DNA of 60,000 bases from Chrysomallon squamiferum (lineage: Eukaryota > Mollusca > Gastropoda > Neomphalida > Peltospiridae): positions 11,426,083-11,486,082 of the forward strand of contig CM022670.1 of NCBI GenBank assembly GCA_012295275.1. The letters run 5' to 3'. Below, piece by piece: positions 13,005 to 23,700 of this stretch (within the stretch, counting starts at the first letter, position 1; each line of letters starts with the position of its first letter). The notes below the pieces were generated by a model that ran no database searches, was not told where the DNA came from, and saw only the letters and a program-made list of their open reading frames with translations. The position numbers were made by a program, and so were the translations under genes.

Positions 13005-13369
13005 AATAATAAAAATAAAACCGAGGAGGAAAAGAAAAAAGGAAGGAAATAAGAAAGAACGAAATAAAATAAAAAAATTATAATTTAAAGAGAGAGAAAA
13101 ATAAAAGATGAAAAAAGAATAATTATTAAACAAAGTTAAAAAAATAAAAATAAAAAAAAGTATCAGTAGAATTATATGTTTTAAAAACTTTCAAAATTCC
13201 AAAACATAAATATTTTACTAGCAATTACAAACTTTTTATACCACAACAAACCAAATTAAGACATTTTTTTTATGAAACCGGCAGTTGTGAGATAAAGAAA
13301 ATATAAACCAGAATGAAAACCTGTCTTATACACACAATATGCAGGAGAGATAAGGATCTTTTCGGTGTT

Positions 13370-13401
<32 letters not shown>

Positions 13402-14253
13402 CACAGTACTTTTAAAATTAGTGAATCTAAATTACATTTTCATCTTATTGTGTAAGAGAGAAATCACATTCTAAAATTGTTTTACTTATATTAGGCCTAC
13501 TATGAACCATTACAGTTGTTCTATAAACTGATTTATTTTATAAATGCAACTTGGATTTTTTAAAATTATTTTCTGTCCAGCTGTAATCTCTGACGTAACT
13601 TCACCAAGATATTTTTCATTCTCATGTTTTATCTGTAAATAAAGAGACAATAAACGATACATGTAATCTGTAAACTACTGAAAACTTTCATTAAATGTTT
13701 TAATATGACAATATTTTTCTTCTTTTGTTTGCTTGCTTATTCATAAAACTGGTTTATATACACTCATCAGTTCTGTAATTTGTTTTATTATTTTTGATCA
13801 AAACTATGAACAACGCCAGCAGATGTTCTAAACATCAGGCATTTCTATGAGAACTAGCTTATATCTGAATCTGAGTTTTTGTAACTTGAAGTAATTATAT
13901 TGTTTCAGTTTCTTTTATCTCCATTACCAGGTAAATATTATGTTATAAAAAAATATTAAAAGAATTATTTTATAATAACCTTTAGCGATAGGCAAAATTA
14001 AATTTTTTTAATATTTAGGTAAAGAATTACTGATTAAAACTTATTTGCAGAACATAATGATCATTCTTCCTAATATTTTGAACTCTTATTTGTGTCTGTC
14101 CAGTCAGCATCTTGGTACAAAGATATATCTGATGTGTTTAGTTCACTGCTGGTGAAAACAGTTGAGAATATTACATGCATTTGTATGAAAAAAGTGTTAG
14201 TTTTACTTTTGTATCATAAAAATTTGTAAGAAGACCAAAAAAAAAAAATAATA

Positions 14254-14287
<34 letters not shown>

Positions 14288-14290
14288 TTA
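12013..14290. other. Intergenic DNA between the lipase and HMGXB4 genes
   Basis: No exon is supported. The left part is the presumed promoter of the minus-strand lipase gene. The stretch holds A-rich runs and AAAT repeats (12558-12635), a CA repeat (12959-13000), a poly-A run (13370-13396) and a TA repeat just before 14291. The open frames here are low-complexity translations of those repeats. Confidence 0.6.
12959..13000. repeat. (CA)n microsatellite
   Basis: About 20 CA units, read directly from the sequence. Confidence 0.95.
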
Positions 14291-14886
14291 CCGTATATAC
14301 TTGTGTATAAGTCGAATTTTTGGGAGACTATATTAAGGTAATATTTTGGGGGTCGACTTATACATAGGTAATGCTTTTGTAGCTGTTGCTGAAGAGTCGC
14401 CATTTTGACTATTTTTTGCTACGGGATGCATCTAAAATAATCGCGGTCTTTCAGCTTTTCAAAAATATAATTTTATCGTATAAAACATTTTGAAAAATTA
14501 AATAACAAAACCAAATATGAATGTAAAACATGATATTCTTCCGTTTAATGGCATAAAAATACATTTTAAAGCGAAAAAACCGTAAGTACGGCGTTATGCC
14601 TTACGGCGTCTTGCAATGATCTAGGAATGCAGACTTCTTTGCCAAATTGCACTAAATATCGGTCCTAATTTCATAAACAAAACTCACTTGTGTTATTGGA
14701 AAGAATTTGGTGAAATAATATTGCAATCGTCATTAATATCCACTACCGACAAATCGAAAACAAAGTGACGGTGCCTGGAATCTACAGTCGACTTATACAC
14801 AAGTAATACCTAAAATGACGCAATTTTTGGTCTTAAAATACACATCGACTTATACATACGGTCGCCTTGTACACAAGTATATACGG
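14291..14886. mobile_element. MITE-like non-autonomous DNA transposon (~596 bp)
   Basis: The two ends are inverted copies. The left begins CCGTATATACTTGTGTATAA and the right, read on the other strand, begins CCGTATATACTTGTGTACAA. Several sub-terminal copies of a TCGACTTATACA(C/T)A motif lie inside both ends (about 14352-14368, 14787-14803 and 14844-14858). No transposase frame is present. Flanking TA-rich DNA hides the target-site duplication. Termini of this kind are seen on abundant MITEs in several animal genomes, but I do not assign a superfamily. Confidence 0.75.
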
Positions 14887-15324
14887 AATATATAATAAAT
14901 AAATAAAAACCATATAATAATAATAATAAAAAACTAAAAAGGCAATTATATATAACTTACACTGCAAAATGGGCAATATTAGAAATTTAATTCACAATTC
15001 TTTTATAACCTCTCCATTTACTTCAAAAATAAACACACATATCCGAAGTATTATTTGCATAATAATTAGATTTAAAATAAATAAATAAATAACAATAAAA
15101 ATTATACATATCATTAATTTATTTATTCTATTTCATTTTTTATTTACAAAATACTCTGAGAAATTGCAAAAAGACAACAACAACAATAACAACAATGGCA
15201 GTTTCTAAATAAGTGAACTATAACAAAGCAACAGCAATTAATCCATGTATTACACTTTGCTATTGTCTAGCACTAGTCATAACAAAACAATAACGTGGAG
15301 CTTCAGATGAATCATTTGGGTTCT
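14887..15324. other. Presumed 3' UTR and downstream DNA of HMGXB4
   Basis: AT-rich DNA without an exon. A minus-strand AATAAA-type signal lies about 200 bp beyond the HMGXB4 stop (near 15117-15127), so much of 15117-15324 is probably 3' UTR. Confidence 0.45.
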
Positions 15325-15772
15325 TCAAAGACCAGGCATCACATAAGCAATGTTGTCGAGAGTTTCTGCATGGATTTCTGTTGGACAGCCATTAGTTTCC
15401 GGAAGCTGAGCAGTCAGACACAGGAGTGGTGCAAAGGAACATAACAAGGAGTCTAAAAGAACCGACATACTGCCCTGGACAGCAATCAAACCCTGAAATT
15501 ATTTTTAACAAATAGGTTAAAATAAATTGTAAATAAATACATAATTCTAGAAGCCTGTTAATGCTTAATACCAGAAACCCAAATTGTTTCAGATTTCAGA
15601 ATTTTTCAGATAGTGGAATGTAAGTCCAACTATGAATTCTATTCCAGTTGTTTTCAAATAATCTTTTATCATATATGGTATTTTTAATAAGAGTGCATCA
15701 AATAAAGTTTGTATATGCAAAACAATATAAAAAAACTGCATTTTGGATAGAATTTTGGATATGGTATCCTTA

Positions 15773-15806
<34 letters not shown>

Positions 15807-18800
15807 ATATATATATATATAACTGTGGTTAAAATAAAGTTTGTGTTTGCAAAAAAATAAAAAAAAAATGCAAGATATTTCTGTTTATATATATATAAAT
15901 CTAAAAATGCTTTAATGATAAATCCCTATATATAAATCTAACAATGTTTTTAAACAAAACGTCAAATGAAAATTTGGTTCTTGAATTTAGATACAAAATG
16001 TTTACCAACCTTATGTTCTCTCAGTCTTGTTCCAATAAGACTCAATGAGTCACCAAGAAGTTTGAGATGTGCAGCAACATCAATTGGATCTGTACCAAGT
16101 CCCTTCATAAAGAAACAACATGTTTATATTGACTGTGTTAAACATTCTTAAAAACCATTTATTTCAAATGTCAATGAAAAACCAAGAAAACCCCCCAGAG
16201 TAAGACATAAAATGTCTCATTCATGATTTCTGTTTGGGTAAGTTGTGATGCATGGAACCAAATAATGGCTTCATGTAACTGATAATGATTAATATTTCAT
16301 TTTGTCTGTAAGACATTGTAAGTCAGAGTAATAAAATTCTCCAACCCAAACACTGTAAGAAACATGAAAATGTTAATATCTTCTTTACTGTTATAAACTT
16401 ACAAAATATTATATAATAATAATAATAATAATAATAACAAAAATAATAATACTATAAAAAACATGAAAATGTTAATATCTTCTACACTGTTATAAACATA
16501 CAAAACATTATATAAAAATAATCAAAACAATAATAATTATAATAATGACAATAATAATAATAATGATGATGATAATAATAATAAAAACAGTAATAATAAG
16601 AACATATCTTTTTATATATGATGACCACTTACTTTGACAGGGCTAAATGGCTGCTCGGGGACAGGTTTGACTCCAGGTTTGTGAGTGACTTGGGTTGCCA
16701 GTTTGGCAACAACTGCTGTTGATGCAGGCAGGCTGCTCTTACCAACCAGAACCTTCTGTGTGTTCAGCTTGTTAGATTTCCCTGTGCTGATCAGTGTCGA
16801 GCCTTTCCCTGCTAACTTCTTTGCTTTTCTTTTCCATGACTGGAATTATATCAACAGAATAAATATCAGAACCTTGCTGTGATATTTTTCTCTTTTTTCA
16901 ATCCGTCCAATTTTGTCCATATTTAGGGTTGCTGATGAAACCAGATACACAATCCTGTTTCTTTTTTTGTTTAATTAATTTTGAATTTTAGTCGAGTCCA
17001 TATAATTTGCAGTATTAATTCAAATGATGAAAAGATCTTTCATTCATTTATCTTTTTTATTTATTTATTTTGGTACTTTCATGCATATTATAATTCCAAA
17101 ATATTCACAAGATGATTAAGACACAGTATTTATTTTTACACTACTTTGAATACACTTAATAATCACAAAAATGTCTGTTTAAAATCAAACACAAAATATT
17201 ACCATTTTTTCCTTTTTCGATAAGAGCTGCCACATCTCTCCAAGACGTCTACTTATCTGAGCAAAATCTAAAATTAAAAAGTTACTGAATTTAGCAGAGT
17301 GTCTGTAAAGCTTCCCTTCAATATTAGCATTATAAATATACAAAAATCATATTTTAATGTTGTCTAATTTGAATCAACCAGTTAAAAAGAAAGTGAGTAT
17401 GATGGCCAAAAGACTATAAATTAAAAAAAAAATTAAAAAAAAAATGTTGTGAGGAGGCAATAAACTGTTAGAAAAACCAAATTACAGAAAAATTATTTTA
17501 CCTATTCCTGGATTGTCTGCAACCAGTTTGTTCCGATTGGCGTTGCAGTAGAGAGTGTAAGCTGTAGGTGGCCTTTTGCGTTTCTGTACAAAAAAAAAAA
17601 AAAAAAAAAAAAAAAATAAAAAAAAACACAAATCAGTAATAGGAACAGGCATATTTATTATATATTCCATTTAATTCCTCAACTCTAAGCATTTCACCTT
17701 TTCCAGATTTTTTTACTTAATTTTTAATCTGATCTCCTTGATGAAAGGTCCACTAAGTTACTATTAACTAGATGTCTGGGCACATTAAAGCACACATTAA
17801 ACAAAAATTTAGCTACAGCAGAAATTAAATTAATTGCTTTAGAAAGGATGCTATAAATAAATGTCTAGTATCAGGCAAAAGAAAATGATATAGATATTTC
17901 GTACTCTGGATTTTGCCTTGTTGGGATCAGCATCTAAAGCTGTAGATTCCCTTAGAACATCAGTAATTTTCTTCTTTTTCAATTTTTTAGCAATAGTATG
18001 CTTCACATTAGCTTCTAGAGCTGCAATATCACCATCTGGTCTAGGAGTATCTAAAAAAAAAAAAAAAATTAAAAAAAAAAAAATTAATTTCAAAACAAAA
18101 ATGTATCGTATCTGCATTTTTAAAATTAATTTGTAATTTTTGGTAATTATGTAAAATCATACTTTTCACACTGAACTTGTAAAAAGAAGCATTAAACTAT
18201 ATGTTGTTCTTTTATTGGGTTGGCAACTAAGTTCCCGCTATTTTGTTTAAATCTATTAAATTAAAAAAACGGCAGGAACTTAGTTGCCAATCCAATATTT
18301 AAATGGAAAGTTATATCAACAAATGCTTTTTTCTTGCAAAAACATTTACCTGCCACATCTACTTTTGGAACAAGTTTCTGCTTTTTCTTTGGCCGGCTGC
18401 CTGGAGTCAGAAGACCTCGCTTTGTAGGAAATTTAGGTTCATCGGCTATAACAAGGTTAGATTCTTCATCTATTTCCATTGAACTGTCCATTACACTACT
18501 GGAAAGTGCAGAATTATCAGATAAATCTGAACTTAATGTAGCTGAAGTTGTACTAGACTGTTTGGCAGATTTACTTTTCTTCTTCGGCAAAACTTCTTTT
18601 TCCTGAACTCCTGATGTTACGAGAGCAGCCAAATTCGGCATTGCTTCCACCACAGACTGGTCACTTTTAACAGTTTTCTTTTTCTTCACTTTTTTAACCG
18701 TGTGCAAGCCAGTCACCTCATCAACAGACTCGAGAGCAGCTCCGAACGATTTGACCGTCTTCGGCGTAAACAACGATGGTGGAGACGACTTCCCTTTTGC

Positions 18801-19807
18801 TGATAATATTAATTTCATTTTCAGACCATCTTTGTTGTCTGCTGCCACAGTGACTTGCTTTGCTTGCAAAGAACTTGGACTTGTGACTGGTGTCAATTTC
18901 TCAGAGTCTTGATTAGGTTTTGCAGGTTCTTCTGCTGTGTCAGTTACTTGCTTAGCAACGGCTTTAGATTTTTTTTTACTGGGCGTGTCTGACGGGGACT
19001 GCTCAGGCTGTGGAGATGTTTTTGTAACAGCCTTTGTACTGACAGAAGGAGCTGTCGGAGCAGCAGGAGAGCTCAGAAGCAGTTTGATGACACTTCCTTG
19101 TGGAGAAGTTGCTCCTTGTGGGGAAGATGCTGACTGGGGAGGTGTGTGTGCGATGATAGGTGAATTTGGTGTCTTTTTGACTGGAGACAAAGCCAGTGCT
19201 GCTTTAGCTTGCGAACTCTTTTTGGGCACGTTTAGAAATGATGGAGAAACTGCAGCAGAGGATGTGGGTGACACAGCAGCAGAAGATGGCTGTCCTTTTT
19301 TTGAGACTGATACAGGAGTACTTTCAGGATTACTTTCCGAAGATTCATCAATTTCTTGAAATTTAATTTTCTTGGGATTTACTGGCGTTGTTTCAGGAGA
19401 TGTGCCAGTTTTGAGTATTTTTGGACTTTCTGTGACACCACCTTTTTTAGTAGAATGCTTTTTCTCAGCTTCTTCAAACTCCTCCATTTCTAGAACCTTT
19501 GCAGACTTTTTTCTAACCTTTATAATAGAAATGAAAACTTTGTTGAAATTATTAAAATTTGTTTTTTTTATCATCATTAAACAATTCTGAAATAAAATGA
19601 AACTTTACAAAATAGTTTGTTTTCTCTGATAGAAAATACAAAATCTTGACAAAATGGATAACTAAGAAGTTAAATATATTGCTTACAGTAACAAACTTAC
19701 AAAGAATTAAATTTCTAATGGGACGACAGAGAAAGAGAGAGAGAAAAAATTATCTTTACCCGACCAATTCTGCCACTTGGTTCATCCATTCCATCATCTG
19801 TAGACAT
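15325..19807 (-). CDS. HMGXB4: HMG box-containing protein 4 orthologue (8 exons)
   Basis: Exons are 19807-19760, 19517-18350, 18050-17905, 17583-17502, 17267-17203, 16839-16633, 16102-16010 and 15492-15325. All splice phases agree and the product is 658 aa (about 600 in vertebrates). The large second exon codes for a low-complexity Lys/Ser/Pro region (residues 17-405). It has many SP/TP sites and basic runs such as [10 protein letters not shown] and RPKKKQKL that could be nuclear localisation signals. One HMG box covers about residues 455-515: [31 protein letters not shown] and SWKRKAKK. The last two exons carry the family's C-terminal signature: [35 protein letters not shown], then [11 protein letters not shown] at the end. 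That C-terminal block identifies HMGXB4 specifically. In vertebrates it is a nuclear protein linked to Wnt signalling and chromatin remodelling complexes. Start: first ATG before a GTAAAG donor. Confidence 0.93.
15772..15821. repeat. (TCTA)n/(TA)n microsatellite
   Basis: TCTA units followed by TA units in the intron before the last HMGXB4 exon. Confidence 0.9.
16357..16585. repeat. Two-copy ~97-bp duplication with AAT microsatellites
   Basis: The segment AACATGAAAATGTTAATATC...CTGTTATAAAC.TACAAAA.ATTATAT occurs at about 16361 and again at about 16459. Each copy is followed by an imperfect AAT-rich tract. It lies in the HMGXB4 intron between exons 6 and 7. The copies differ at a few bases, so the duplication is not brand new. 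Confidence 0.8.
17587..17616. repeat. Poly-A run directly next to an HMGXB4 splice acceptor
   Basis: About 30 A on plus, read as poly-T on the coding strand, immediately upstream of the exon 4 acceptor (exon starts at 17583). It serves as an unusually long polypyrimidine tract. Confidence 0.9.
18215..18295. mobile_element. 81-bp mariner-like mini-element
   Basis: Inverted ends TTGG(G/A)TTGGCAACTAAGTTCC(C/T)GC of about 24 bp are separated by only ~33 bp and flanked by TA on both sides (18213-18214 and 18296-18297). TA target duplication and TTGGCAACTAAGT-type ends are typical of mariner transposons. No coding part remains. It sits in HMGXB4 intron 2, about 55 bp beyond the exon 2 donor, where the transcript could fold into a strong hairpin. 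Confidence 0.85.
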
Positions 19808-20783
19808 GATTTATGATATATATAACTAGGAACACGTCGCAGTAGTCTGAAGCTGAAAACAAAATAATAACTGTGGTAATAATTTCATTATGTATATTAA
19901 TTAAAACAATACCCTAGCAAAAAAAATAACACAACCCCCCCCAAAAAAAAACCCCAAAACCCCCAACAATATTATGAATATAAAAAAATATTTTAAACGT
20001 ACATAACATGTTTTATGAATTAACTCATATTGCTGTCTATATATTTAATATAATTATATATCTATACAGTAATGTGGTACAGCATAAAAATGTACCGGCT
20101 CTCATCATGACATTTTTTAAAGTTAAAGTTATCAATTTAAATGAGCAAATCAAAGACACTGGTGATTAATTAGCTCTTAAAGTTTTTGTGAAGATAGATG
20201 AATCTAATGTCGGTTAATAAATGCATTATCAATGAATGAATGATCATTTCAACATTTGTCACTTTGTAACGATCATGATGACTGATTAAAGTGATTTATT
20301 TTTATAATCTTATTCTTAGATATAAATTATAGAATTAGTATGCATAATAGTTTTAATACTGTGACATAATTATAGATCAAATTTTTGGCGCTGTAAAAAA
20401 TCATTTATACTGCAAACTTAAAAAAGGATTAAAAGAAACCGTACTTAGTGATATATTCTTCTTTGATTCTTAAAACATAATATGACTTCCGGTATGTACA
20501 GAGTTAATGGTCTTTCACAAAGGAAACCTAGTTTTAAACACAGGTCCTTCTAATTACCGAAAACACCCAACAGAAACCGACAATGCTAACGAATGGAGAA
20601 AATGTTTAATTGTTTTTACTTCTAAGCGATAGTTCGATAATTCTACAACTGTGTTTGACATTTTCAACTAGCTTGAGCCTTTTTACTGTGCTCGACGGCT
20701 GTTGTCACTTTTTCTTTTTTGTCGGTCTTGTGGTTGATGGTGGTAATTAGCACATCTGAAACGTTTACAGTACACAAAAAACA
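19808..20783. promoter_or_regulatory. Shared upstream region between HMGXB4 and PLAA
   Basis: The two start codons point away from each other with 976 bp between them, so this is a candidate bidirectional promoter. No exon is seen. The part nearest PLAA (about 20450-20783) is less AT-rich than the rest. No clear TATA box or named factor site is claimed. A 5' UTR exon for either gene may lie here. Confidence 0.5.
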
Positions 20784-23700
20784 ATGGCGGCCCCCTATAA
20801 GTTGCGTTGTAATATCCCTGGTCATCAAAAAGATGTCCGTGCAGTTGCTCCTTCTATCATTCCTGATGGCGGCTTTGTCTCTGGGTCTAGAGATACAACA
20901 GCACGTGTTTGGACTCCTAACAGGTTTGTTATATTAAAACAGATACTCTGTAAACAAATATTATGTTCGTTGTTAACACTGCTCTGCAAATTCGAAATTA
21001 TAGTCTAAAACTTAGTAAAAATTTCCTTGTGATATTTTTCACTTTCCACTTTTTCAATAACTATAAAATAACGATAATAATCGGGGATCTCTTCCATTAC
21101 TGTGCTTATAAAAAAAAATAAAAAAGCAACCAAAAAAAACAATACCCCCCCACAACCAAACATTGATTTTTTTTTTCAGTTTCACTGACTCAGGGTTACA
21201 TAGGATTGACCTGTTTAGGCTTAATCATGTCTTAGTTCTGTTGATCAGTAACCTAGCCTAACCCTAACCCTAACCCTAACCCTAACCTAACCTATTAAAA
21301 TAGTTTCAGAAAAACAGTTATACATAAACTGATAAAGTGGTTTTGTTTTTTAACTCATTCTGTTCATAAGGCCCATTTTCTATCAACAAAAATTATTCTA
21401 AAGAAAGTTCACAACCTTTAAGAAATTCTGTAAAAAATAATTATAAACTTAAATTTGATAATTGGTGTAATATTCTAGGCACCACAAGTCTCTCTTGTTA
21501 ATGAACCTGAATCATGATGACATACATCAGCCTCCCTACAAAAAAAAAAAAAAAAAATTAAACGTCATAATATTCCTTTAAGAAATAACTTTGATAGGAA
21601 AAATATACTGTACTCAGTTTTGTGTGTAGCATGCATGAATTGAAATACTCTCATTTTTTTTTAGTGGTTCACATGGATTTTCTGAAGGTCTTGTTATGAG
21701 TGGACACAGCAATTTTGTGGCTAGTGTGTGCATCATGCCTCCTGATGATACATATCCAAATGGTTTGATTTATACAGGAAGTAATGATTCCACAATTCTA
21801 GCTTTCACTCTAGATTCACCCAAGCCAATTGATACACTAACAGGACATTCTCTCACAGGTATATTTTTTGTTGCAATATTTTCAAATATATTTTAATTTG
21901 TATTATTTTAATGAATTCTATTTATATTGTGTTGTATAAATTCATGTATGGAATTAACAGTTCATGAACAAAACAGTTAACAAAACCACAACATTATAGC
22001 ACTGCATCAAAAACAACAAAACAAACATGAATTATTTTATGGTAAAAGTTGATAAATATTTATTTTTAATATAAAGTGATTATTGTTGTTATTTTATTAT
22101 TCAGTTTGTACTCTGGCTGTTGGCAAATTTGGTTTTCTTGTTAGTGGATCGTGGGACAAAACTGCTAAAGTATGGCTGAAACACAAATGTGTTATGACAT
22201 TGCAAGGTAATAGTTGGAACTTTAGGTTTTTAAAAAACATTTAAATGAATATATTAACTTTGAAAATAATTAATTATTCAGAAATATTGTTTATATTACA
22301 TATTATCTTTCACAGTCTACTAACAAGTACGTATTTCCTAATTTCTGAATTTTTTTTCTTCAAACTTTTTCTTTCTTTTTTTTTGAAAAAACAAATAGTC
22401 ACTGTCCTAAGAAGCAGGTATTTCTCAATTTCACTGCTATTTTTCTTTTTCAAAAAAACTTTTTTTCATTGTGTGCTAATCAGCAGATGTTTCTTAATTT
22501 CAGCACTTTTTTTTTTTTTTTTTTTTTTCAGGAAACTATGTACTAACAAACAGGTTTTCTCCACTTCAAATTTTTTTTTTTTATTTTTAAAAAAAAAAAA
22601 TTCAGGAAATATTTCCACTGTACAGCAAGAAGCTGTTTTTTTCTCTCTCAGTTTCAGTGCTGTTTTTCTTTTTCAGGTCATGAGGCTGCTGTGTGGGCTG
22701 TGGCTGTGATGTCTGAACACGGCATCATGTTAACAGGATCAGCAGACAGAACCATTAAACTTTTTAAAGCAGGAAAATGTGAAAAAACATTCAGCGGTAT
22801 AAAACTATTTGTGTCAGTGCTGTCTAATTAATAATGTATTTTTGACCATATAAATTTGGAGGTAATATCTACAAGAATTAACTCTTTTTGACATTTTATT
22901 TCTGTACTTTTTCTGTCTGTTAAATGTTACGCCTTTGGACAATCTGCAGCAGACAGTTTTATTAATGGCGTTTGTTGACTCTTCTACTTAGTAGTTAATA
23001 AGACACATGGTTTATAGATTTGTGCATTTGAACTATAAAATGTCACTTCACCCACGTTTGTTGCATTTGTTTTATTTTGTATAAATAAAAATGAAATAAC
23101 ATTAATGCTTACAGCAATTTTACCCCAAGATGTTGATAAACTTTTAAAGTTTGTATTATTTTTTTTAAATATCAGGTCATGATGACTGTGTGCGTGGACT
23201 TGCAGTTCTGCAGGATGGTGAGTTCTTGTCGTGTTCTAATGATTCTACGGTGAAGCACTGGCTGCTTTCAGGAGACTGCATACACACATACTATGGACAT
23301 ACTAACTTTGTGTACAGCATCGCACTGCTTCCAAATGGTCAGGACTTTGTAACAGCTGGTGAAGACAGGACTGTTCGCATATGGAAAGGTAGAGAGTGTG
23401 TACAAACAATTACACAACCTACACAGTCAGTCTGGACAGTCTGCACCCTAATGAATGGAGATGTAGTTGTAGGAGGAAGGTCAGTATTTTATCTATATAT
23501 TAATTTAAGTTTTATAGCTGATTATTTAAAATTTACAATTCTTAGTAAAATTTGTTACTTTCATTAACATGATACATGTTTTCTTTCATCTGATAAATAT
23601 TAATTATCTTCTTGGAACATTTATTTGATTTGAAAATATTGGTTATAAAACAGTAGTAATGACTGTGCAGGAAGATTTAGATATTTTTGTCTTTAACAGT

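Noticed and set aside
18334-19590. Plus-strand frames opposite HMGXB4 exon 2
   Set aside because: They are shadows of the minus-strand coding exon, whose splice sites and C-terminal family signature are clear.
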